A DNA stretch of 64,000 nucleotides from Pseudomonadota bacterium (lineage in GTDB: Bacteria; Pseudomonadota; Gammaproteobacteria; Burkholderiales; JABEVD01). The notes under the pieces are model-generated. The model was given only the letters and a program-made list of their open reading frames with translations, had not been told where the DNA came from and did no database searches. The translations under genes and the position numbers were made by a program. Below, piece by piece: positions 32,514-39,119 of this stretch (the stretch's first letter is position 1; each line of letters opens with the position of its first letter). The stretch is from contig JAJZRS010000004.1 of assembly GCA_021802545.1 (NCBI GenBank), positions 1-64,000 of the forward strand, read 5' to 3'.

Positions 32514-33985
32514 AAATCGCCATTCGTGCCGATGCCTCGATCGAGACGGGCAGCGGTCACGTCATGCGTTGCCTGGCTCTTGCTGAAGCGTTGCGCGACA
32601 GAGGGGGGAAGATCGGTTTCGTCAGTCGTGAAAGGAAGGGAAACCTGAGCGATCTAGTAGAAGCCCGGGGGTTTCGTGTCGCCAGGATTCCGGAAACCCC
32701 GGATGATGGATGGGAGCATGACGCATCGCTCACCCTTTCCGCCCTAAAAGATTGGGGAATGGTCGAATGGCTGATCGTTGATCATTATGGAATCGACGCG
32801 AGATGGGAATCAGAGCTCAGGAATAGCGCGAAAAGAATCATGGTGATAGACGACCTGGCCGACAGGGTTCACGACTGCGATCTGCTGCTCGACCAGAACC
32901 TGCAGGGGGGCACGGAGGACCGTTACAAGGATCTGGTTCCTCCCCAATGCATCAGGCTGCTTGGCCCAAAATATGCGCTTCTCAGGCCGGAATTCGCAAG
33001 AATCAGGGAGACGCTGAGAATGCGTGACGGGAAAGTCAGGCGCATTCTGGTTTTTTTCGGCGGCAGCGACCCGAGCAATGAAACCGCCAAGGCGCTTGAA
33101 GCGATCCAGCTGCTCGACAGACCCGACATTGCGATTGACTTGGTTGTAGGCAGCTCGAATCCGCGCCGTGATGAAGTCAAGCAGATTTGCGAATCGCTCC
33201 CGAATGCGGCATTCCACTGCCAAGCAGGCAACATGGCCGAACTGATGGCCGAAGCCGACATTTCAATCGGTGCAGGGGGCAGTGCCATGTGGGAACGATG
33301 TGCGCTCGGTCTGCCCACCCTCGTCGTCTGCGTCGCGGAAAACCAGTTATCTGGCAGCACTGCGATGGCCGAAAAGGGCTGCATTCTCTATCTCGGGAAA
33401 AGCAGCGAGGTCAACGCCGCTTTGCTGCGCAGCGCGCTGGAGGTTGCATGCGCATCGCCTCATTTGCTGATCAACATGGGGCGCGCAAATGACCAACTCG
33501 CCGACGGACGCGGCGCAAATCGCATCGCCGACCGCCTCGTGCAAAAACCGATCGCTCTGCGCGAAGCGACCCAAAAAGACTGCGATTCCCTGTACCATTG
33601 GCGCAACGACGAAGAGTCGAGACGATTTTCAAGCAATCCCGACCCCATCCTTTATGAAAATCATGTCGAATGGTATAAGAACGCCATGAATGACCCCGAT
33701 CGCCTGATTCTGATCGGTGAAACGGACCATGCTCCGGCAGGCGTTGTCAGGTTCGATCGCGAGGATTCACGAGCCGTCATATCCGTCTACCTTGTTCCCG
33801 GAAAAATGGGCAAGGGACTGGGGACCCGTCTCATTGAAGAGGGGGTTCGCTGGATAGAAGGCCGCTGGCCAGTCAAAACGATAGACGCCCTGATAGACAC
33901 GAGGAATCATGCTTCCATCGCTGCTTTCGAAAAAGCCGGTTTCCTGGAGCGGCAATGCATCTACTCGAAAACCGTGAGGGCATGA
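32510..33985 (+). CDS. pseG: PseG-PseH fusion: nucleotide-sugar hydrolase and N-acetyltransferase
   Basis: A 491-residue two-domain protein. Residues 1-335 are PseG, a GT-B-fold hydrolase that releases UDP from UDP-2,4-diacetamido-2,4,6-trideoxy-beta-L-altropyranose; IETGSGHVMRCLALAEAL and SIGAGGSAMWERCALGLPTL are diagnostic. Residues about 345-491 are a GNAT acetyltransferase (LREATQKDCDSLYHWRNDEE, then YLVPGKMGKGLGTRLIE with the acetyl-CoA loop), matching PseH, which acetylates N4 just before the PseG step. No separate pseH is present, so the fusion supplies both activities. ATG 32510 forms a 4-bp overlap with the methylase stop. Confidence 0.92.
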   Translation: MKIAIRADASIETGSGHVMRCLALAEALRDRGGKIGFVSRERKGNLSDLVEARGFRVARIPETPDDGWEHDASLTLSALKDWGMVEWLIVDHYGIDARWESELRNSAKRIMVIDDLADRVHDCDLLLDQNLQGGTEDRYKDLVPPQCIRLLGPKYALLRPEFARIRETLRMRDGKVRRILVFFGGSDPSNETAKALEAIQLLDRPDIAIDLVVGSSNPRRDEVKQICESLPNAAFHCQAGNMAELMAEADISIGAGGSAMWERCALGLPTLVVCVAENQLSGSTAMAEKGCILYLGKSSEVNAALLRSALEVACASPHLLINMGRANDQLADGRGANRIADRLVQKPIALREATQKDCDSLYHWRNDEESRRFSSNPDPILYENHVEWYKNAMNDPDRLILIGETDHAPAGVVRFDREDSRAVISVYLVPGKMGKGLGTRLIEEGVRWIEGRWPVKTIDALIDTRNHASIAAFEKAGFLERQCIYSKTVRA

Positions 33986-33987
33986 TC

Positions 33988-35031
33988 ATGCACATTTCAA
34001 ACAGAGAAATCGGGAAAGGCGCCGCTCCTTTCATCATCGCCGAAATGTCCGGCAACCACAATCAATCGCTCGACCGTGCACTGGAAATCGTCGAAGCTGC
34101 AGCAAAATCCGGCGCGCACGCGCTCAAAATCCAGACCTATACCGCAGACACCATGACCCTGGATCTGGAAGAAGGCGAATTCTTCATCTCCGACCCCAAT
34201 TCGCTGTGGAAGGGAAAATCCCTGCACAAGCTTTACCAGGAAGCCTACACGCCATGGGAATGGCATGGGCCGATCCTCGATGCGTGCAGGAAGCTCGGCA
34301 TGATCGGATTCTCGACGCCCTTCGACGAAACCGCTGTGGATTTCCTGGAAGAGCTCGACGTGCCCTGCTACAAGATCGCCTCTTTCGAGAATACCGATTT
34401 GCCCCTGATCAGGAAAGTGGCTTCCACGGGCAAGCCGATGATCATCTCGACGGGCATGGCGACCGTTGCCGAACTCGACGAGACCGTGCGCGCGGCGCGG
34501 GAATCGGGATGCAAGGATCTCGTCCTCCTGAAATGCACCAGCACCTATCCGGCAACCCCCGAAAACACCAACATTCTGACCATCCCTCACATGAGGGAGC
34601 TCTTCGGATGCGAAGTCGGGCTTTCCGACCATACCATGGGTATCGGCACGGCACTGGCTTCGGTCGCGCTCGGCGCATCCATCATCGAAAAGCACTTCAC
34701 CTTGCGACGGGCTGACGGCGGCGTGGATTCAGCTTTTTCAATGGAGCCCGAAGAAATGCATGCGCTCGTCGTCGAATCAGAACGGGCATGGCAATCCCTG
34801 GGCAAGGTGAGCTACGGTCCGACGAAGCAGGAAAGCCAGTCGCTGGCCTACCGACGCTCGCTCTACTTCGTCAGAGACATGAAGTCAGGGGATACGATCA
34901 CAGCCGACGATATCCGAGCCATCCGCCCAGGCTTCGGATTGCCGACCAAGTATCTCCCGATCCTGCAGGGCAAGCGCGTCACACGGGATGTCAGGAGAGG
35001 CACGCCCGTGAACTGGGAGCTCTTCGGCTGA
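33988..35031 (+). CDS. pseI: Pseudaminic acid synthase, PseI
   Basis: A 347-residue NeuB-family synthase that condenses phosphoenolpyruvate with 6-deoxy-AltdiNAc to give Pse. It has a TIM barrel (IAEMSGNHNQSLDRALEIVE, FDETAVDFLEELDVPCYKIAS, LKCTSTYPATPENTNI) and a C-terminal SAF domain (MKSGDTITADDIRAIRPGFG). Two in-frame ATGs exist: 33982 overlaps the pseG stop (ATGA), but GAGGG lies only one base before it, whereas 33988 has the same GAGGG at a 7-base spacing, so 33988 is chosen. The next gene overlaps by 1 bp. Confidence 0.95.
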   Translation: MHISNREIGKGAAPFIIAEMSGNHNQSLDRALEIVEAAAKSGAHALKIQTYTADTMTLDLEEGEFFISDPNSLWKGKSLHKLYQEAYTPWEWHGPILDACRKLGMIGFSTPFDETAVDFLEELDVPCYKIASFENTDLPLIRKVASTGKPMIISTGMATVAELDETVRAARESGCKDLVLLKCTSTYPATPENTNILTIPHMRELFGCEVGLSDHTMGIGTALASVALGASIIEKHFTLRRADGGVDSAFSMEPEEMHALVVESERAWQSLGKVSYGPTKQESQSLAYRRSLYFVRDMKSGDTITADDIRAIRPGFGLPTKYLPILQGKRVTRDVRRGTPVNWELFG

Positions 35032-35993
35032 TGAAGGTATTGATCGTGGGGCTGGGACAGATCGGCATGGGATACGACATTCAGCTCGATCCTGAAAAGT
35101 TCGTTTATTCCCATGCCCGTGCCTTCGATCATCACCCGTTTTTTCACCTCAGCGGCGGCGTGGATCCCGAACAGCAGCGTCGTGAGGCGTTCGAGCAAAC
35201 CTATCGTTGCCCGGCTTACCCTGAGATCGAAACCGCCTTGCGCGACCAAACGCCCGACCTGGTCGTCATCGCCGCTCCCACGCAGCTTCATTGCCAGACG
35301 CTGCTGCAGATCCTGAAAATCTGCCGCCCGCGGGCAATATTGTGCGAAAAGCCGCTTTCTTACGATCTGGATGAAGCCCGAACAATGACGAAAGCGTGCC
35401 AGGATGCCGGCGTCAGCCTCTTCGTGAACTACATCCGCCGCTCCGACCCCGGCGCAGTCGAAGTGCACAGGCGCATCGAAGCAGGCGAAATCGGCACGCC
35501 CGTCAAAGGCGTTGTCTGGTACTCGAAAGGATTTCTCCACAATGGATCGCATTTTTTCAATCTGCTTGAATACTGGCTGGGAAAAATGCTCAATTGGAAG
35601 CTGATCGACCGCGGAAGAAATTGTGACGGCATCGACCAGGAACCGGACGTCCGGCTCTCCTTCGAAAAAGGGAATGTCGTATTTCTTGCGGCCAGGGAAG
35701 AAGATTTTTCCCATTATACCGTCGAACTGCTTGCGCCCAACGGCCGCCTCCGCTACGAGCAAAGCGGCAGGCAGATCCAGTGGCAACAGGCCTTAAGGCA
35801 TGCGGAACTGAAAAACTACACCGTTCTGGACGACAGGATCGAAAACATAAAATCCGGTCTGGATCGCTACCAATGGCATGTCGCGGAGCAGCTGTCGCGC
35901 CATTTCAATGGGCAAAAGGGGGACATCTGCACCGCAGCGGATGCCCTTCTCACTCTGGAAAACATGCATAGGATTCTTGAACATGGACAATGA
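35031..35993 (+). CDS. Gfo/Idh/MocA family NAD(P)-dependent sugar dehydrogenase
   Basis: A 320-residue oxidoreductase. The N-terminal Rossmann loop is VLIVGLGQIGMGYDI (about 3-17), followed by the conserved CEKPLSYDLDEA (about 103-114, the EKP motif with catalytic-type Lys) and a C-terminal substrate domain containing GSHFFNLLEYW (HxxD-like position). The substrate is unknown. It starts at a TGATG junction with pseI and overlaps the aminotransferase by 11 bp, so the two proteins are probably made together and act in sequence on a sugar or cyclitol. It is not a standard Pse enzyme. Confidence 0.85.
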   Translation: MKVLIVGLGQIGMGYDIQLDPEKFVYSHARAFDHHPFFHLSGGVDPEQQRREAFEQTYRCPAYPEIETALRDQTPDLVVIAAPTQLHCQTLLQILKICRPRAILCEKPLSYDLDEARTMTKACQDAGVSLFVNYIRRSDPGAVEVHRRIEAGEIGTPVKGVVWYSKGFLHNGSHFFNLLEYWLGKMLNWKLIDRGRNCDGIDQEPDVRLSFEKGNVVFLAAREEDFSHYTVELLAPNGRLRYEQSGRQIQWQQALRHAELKNYTVLDDRIENIKSGLDRYQWHVAEQLSRHFNGQKGDICTAADALLTLENMHRILEHGQ

Positions 35994-37257
35994 AAAACTG
36001 GCCCTCCTGGGCGGACCGAAAACCATTGCGAGCCCTTTCAGGCGATACAATCCCATCGGAAAAGAAGAGCTCGATGCCGCCCAATCCGTCATCGAAAGCG
36101 GCGTGCTGTCCAAATTCATCGGGGCCTGGAACGAAGACTTTTACGGCGGCCCGAAGGTCAAGGAATTCGAAAGGCAATGCGAGCATTATTTCGGCGTCAA
36201 ACACGCCGTCACCGTCAATTCATGGACTTCCGGCCTGATTGCCGCGGTCGGAGCGATCGGCATCGAACCTGGCGACGAAGTGATCGTCAGCCCCTGGACG
36301 ATGTGCGCAAGCGCCACAGCCATCCTGTGCTGGAATGCCATTCCGGTTTTCGCCGACATCGAACCCGACACTTTCTGTCTCGATCCGGCCTCAGTGGAAG
36401 CCAACATCACGCCCTATACGAAAGCCATCATGGCCGTGGACATATTCGGTCATTCGGCAAACATGGACGCGCTCTTGGATATCGCCGATCGCCACGGGCT
36501 CAAGGTCATTTCGGATACCGCACAGGCTCCCGGGGCATTCTACAAAGGCAAATATGCTGGAACGCTGGCCCATGTGGGCGGCTACAGCCTGAATTATCAC
36601 AAGCATATCCATACGGGCGAAGGCGGAATCCTCGTCACCGATGACGACGAAATCGCGGAGCGCCTCAGGCTGATACGCAACCATGCGGAAGCCGTCGTCG
36701 CCGGCAAGGGGGTCGCCGACCTTTCCAATATGGTGGGCTACAATTTCCGCCTGGGGGAAATCGAATGCGCGATCGGCATCGAGCAGCTCAAAAAGCTGCA
36801 AGGCTACGTTGCCAGCCGCCAGAAGGCGGCCGAAAAGCTTTCCGCCGGACTGCAGGGCCTGAAGGGGCTGAGAACGCCCGTTGTCGAACCGGACTGCACC
36901 CACGCCTATTACGTCTACCCGATGGTGCTTGACGTCGACACCGTGCCCCGCGCCAGAATCATCGAGGCGCTGGCCGCAGAAGGGGTGACCGGACTGGCCG
37001 CAGGCTACGCCAACCTGCATCTTCTTCCCATGTACCAGAAGAAGATCGCCTACGGCTCTAAAGGATTTCCGTGGACGTCCGATATCTGCCATCGTAACGT
37101 CAGTTACGAAAAGGGAATTTGCCCGGTAGCGGAACACCTGCATGAATCGAGCTATATCGGATTTGCGATGTGCATGCATGAATTGACGGATGAGGATGTG
37201 GCGCTGATCGTGAAATCCTTCCGAAAAGTGTGGCAGAACCTGGAATCTCTGGTTTAA
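35983..37257 (+). CDS. DegT/DnrJ/EryC1 (StsC-like) aminotransferase
   Basis: A 424-residue PLP aminotransferase. LALLGGPKTIASPFRRYNPIG near the N-terminus and K207 in LNYHKHIHTGEGG (PLP lysine) place it in the DegT family, closer to the subgroup that includes inosose or 3-keto-sugar aminotransferases than to PseC. VISDTAQAPGAFY is the PLP-Asp motif. It is about 40 residues longer than PseC, with a C-terminal tail (ICHRNVSYEKGICPVAEHL). Coupling to the upstream dehydrogenase suggests oxidation followed by amination of a hydroxyl, giving an amino sugar or amino-cyclitol; the substrate is unknown. Confidence 0.85.
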   Translation: MDNEKLALLGGPKTIASPFRRYNPIGKEELDAAQSVIESGVLSKFIGAWNEDFYGGPKVKEFERQCEHYFGVKHAVTVNSWTSGLIAAVGAIGIEPGDEVIVSPWTMCASATAILCWNAIPVFADIEPDTFCLDPASVEANITPYTKAIMAVDIFGHSANMDALLDIADRHGLKVISDTAQAPGAFYKGKYAGTLAHVGGYSLNYHKHIHTGEGGILVTDDDEIAERLRLIRNHAEAVVAGKGVADLSNMVGYNFRLGEIECAIGIEQLKKLQGYVASRQKAAEKLSAGLQGLKGLRTPVVEPDCTHAYYVYPMVLDVDTVPRARIIEALAAEGVTGLAAGYANLHLLPMYQKKIAYGSKGFPWTSDICHRNVSYEKGICPVAEHLHESSYIGFAMCMHELTDEDVALIVKSFRKVWQNLESLV

Positions 37258-37266
37258 CGCGCCGCC

Positions 37267-38136
37267 ATGGAATCGATCGAGCTAAATGATTTGCCCCGCT
37301 ACAACGGCTGGATCGCAGAGCTGCTGGGGGGCGAACGCCAAAAGCGGATCAAGAACCCGGAGCAGATTTCGAGGGAATTCGGGCTGGAGAAATGGGGAGC
37401 GCTGCTGTCGAAGTGGCAAGAACAACCTTGCGGCGTCGATACCGTAAGGCATTGGGAATGCGCTCCGGAAACCAGGCTTGCCGTCTGGCTTGATGGCAAG
37501 CCGGCGCTGATGAGCGCTGCAGAAGCCCACGAACATTACCTCAATGTCATCGAAGACGCCTTGCTCGACAGCCCCGCCGACCACCTGATCGAAATCGGCT
37601 GCGGCTACGGCTCGATCCTGTTCGGATTGTTGCAGCGAGGCCGCATCCGATACGATTCCGTCCTGGGCCTGGAATACACCCCCCAAGGGGAGGAGATGGC
37701 GCGATGCCTTGCGAACTGGCACGGGTACGACGCCACCATAGGGCACGGCGATTTTTGCATGGAGACGATTACCGACCAGGAAACCTTGCCCGGAAGCGAC
37801 ATTTTCACATCATTCTCATTCCATTATCTGCACGATTCAAGATCGGCGCTCGACAATCTCATCAGGCTTCGCCCAAAAAGGGTGATCCATTTCGAACCCA
37901 TCTTGCAGCATTACGACGAACAGACGATATCCGGTTTGCTGCAGCGCAAGTACCTGGAAATCAACGACTACAATGCAAGCCTCCGAACGGAACTTGGGAA
38001 TCTCGAAAGCGCCGGCAAGGTCGAAATCATCAAGGAATCCCCCTTGATTTTCGGGAAGAATTTCCTGCTTCCAGCCTCAATGGTCGCCTGGCGCCCCACC
38101 TTTTCCTCAACTTCTTCAAGCCAAATCCATGAATGA
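37267..38136 (+). CDS. Class I SAM-dependent methyltransferase
   Basis: A 289-residue predicted methyltransferase. HLIEIGCGYGSILFGLL (about 109-125) is the SAM motif I; VLGLEYTPQG gives the acidic residue of motif II, and HYLHDSRSALDNLIRL is a later helix. The N-terminal 100 residues have no recognised domain. The acceptor is unknown; position within the glycan cassette suggests O- or N-methylation of a sugar. The Shine-Dalgarno site is weak, 9 bp after the aminotransferase stop, and it overlaps the next gene by 8 bp. Confidence 0.75.
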   Translation: MESIELNDLPRYNGWIAELLGGERQKRIKNPEQISREFGLEKWGALLSKWQEQPCGVDTVRHWECAPETRLAVWLDGKPALMSAAEAHEHYLNVIEDALLDSPADHLIEIGCGYGSILFGLLQRGRIRYDSVLGLEYTPQGEEMARCLANWHGYDATIGHGDFCMETITDQETLPGSDIFTSFSFHYLHDSRSALDNLIRLRPKRVIHFEPILQHYDEQTISGLLQRKYLEINDYNASLRTELGNLESAGKVEIIKESPLIFGKNFLLPASMVAWRPTFSSTSSSQIHE

Positions 38137-39022
38137 CTCCGGAAGAGCCGCAATCGTGGCTCACGATGCAGGCGGCGCTGAAATACTCAGCAGCTACGTG
38201 ATGCGCAACAAGCTCGATTGCATTTTCGGACTGGAAGGCCCGGCAAGAAAGATTTTCGAGCGCAAATTGGGGCCCATTGAAATCGTGCCGCTGGAAGAGG
38301 CGGTTTCGGGAGGAGATTATCTATTGAGCGGAACGGGCTGGACCGACTTTGAGATCAGAGGCATCAAGCTGGCACGAACGCAAGGCAAGCGCTCGATCGC
38401 CTTCCTGGACCACTGGGTGAATTATGTGGAGCGCTTTACCCGCTCGGGAGAAACCGTGCTGCCCGACGAAATCTGGGTCGGCGATACCATGGCGATGGCC
38501 ATGGCCAATGAAGCCTTTCCTTCAACGAAAATCCGCCTGGTCGAAAACCCCTACTTCCAGGACATCAGGGATGATATCGAGTCGATCCAAAAGAAACCGG
38601 CCGAATCGAAAAAAGGGATCGAGGTGCTCTATGTATGCGAGCCTTTCCGCGAACCGGCGAAAAAGCAATACGGGGACGAATATTATTGGGGATACGTCGA
38701 AGAAGACGCTCTTCGATATTTCCTTTCGAACATCAAGAAACTGGGCAGCAATATCGAAAGAATACTGATCCGCCCACACCCATCCGAGCCCGAAGGCAAG
38801 TACGACTGGGTGAAGGCCGAATTCGATCTGCCGATCGAGATCGGAGGAAATGGAACCCTGTTCGAGGAGCTGGCAAACTGCGATGTCGTCGCAGGTTGCC
38901 AATCCATGGCCATGGTGGTCGGCCTCATCGCCGGAAAAAGAGTCGTCTCCAGCATTCCGCCGGGGGGCCGTCGATGCGTGCTGCCGCACCGTGAAATCGA
39001 GCATTTATCCAAAATGCCATGA
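38129..39022 (+). CDS. Uncharacterised protein, possible GT-B glycosyltransferase
   Basis: A 297-residue cytoplasmic protein that I do not recognise with confidence. It opens with AIVAHDAGGAEILSSYV, has an internal RSIAFLDHWVNYVERF and ends with ILIRPHPSEPEGKYDW and ELANCDVVAGCQSMAMVVGL, a C-terminal pattern seen in GT-B enzymes of capsule and sialyltransferase-like families. The gene is the last of the coupled cassette, so transfer of Pse or the amino sugar to flagellin is an attractive but unproven role. The length is short for a complete GT-B protein, and the C-terminus stops soon after the nucleotide-binding region. Confidence 0.5.
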   Translation: MNDSGRAAIVAHDAGGAEILSSYVMRNKLDCIFGLEGPARKIFERKLGPIEIVPLEEAVSGGDYLLSGTGWTDFEIRGIKLARTQGKRSIAFLDHWVNYVERFTRSGETVLPDEIWVGDTMAMAMANEAFPSTKIRLVENPYFQDIRDDIESIQKKPAESKKGIEVLYVCEPFREPAKKQYGDEYYWGYVEEDALRYFLSNIKKLGSNIERILIRPHPSEPEGKYDWVKAEFDLPIEIGGNGTLFEELANCDVVAGCQSMAMVVGLIAGKRVVSSIPPGGRRCVLPHREIEHLSKMP

Positions 39023-39034
39023 TCAAAACTGCGA

Positions 39035-39063
39035 TTGGCAAGCCCTGATGCGTGGCTTATAAT
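39035..39063 (+). promoter_or_regulatory. Sigma-70 promoter for the TPR glycosyltransferase gene
   Basis: TTGGCA, a 17-base spacer, then TATAAT, a near-consensus promoter 13 bases after the previous stop codon. The transcript should start near 39070, before the GAGGGGAG ribosome binding site at 39091-39098. Confidence 0.7.
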
Positions 39064-39119
39064 TTTCCAATCGGCTTAAATTCGATAACTGAGGGGAGAC
39101 TATTATTAAAGAAAATTCC

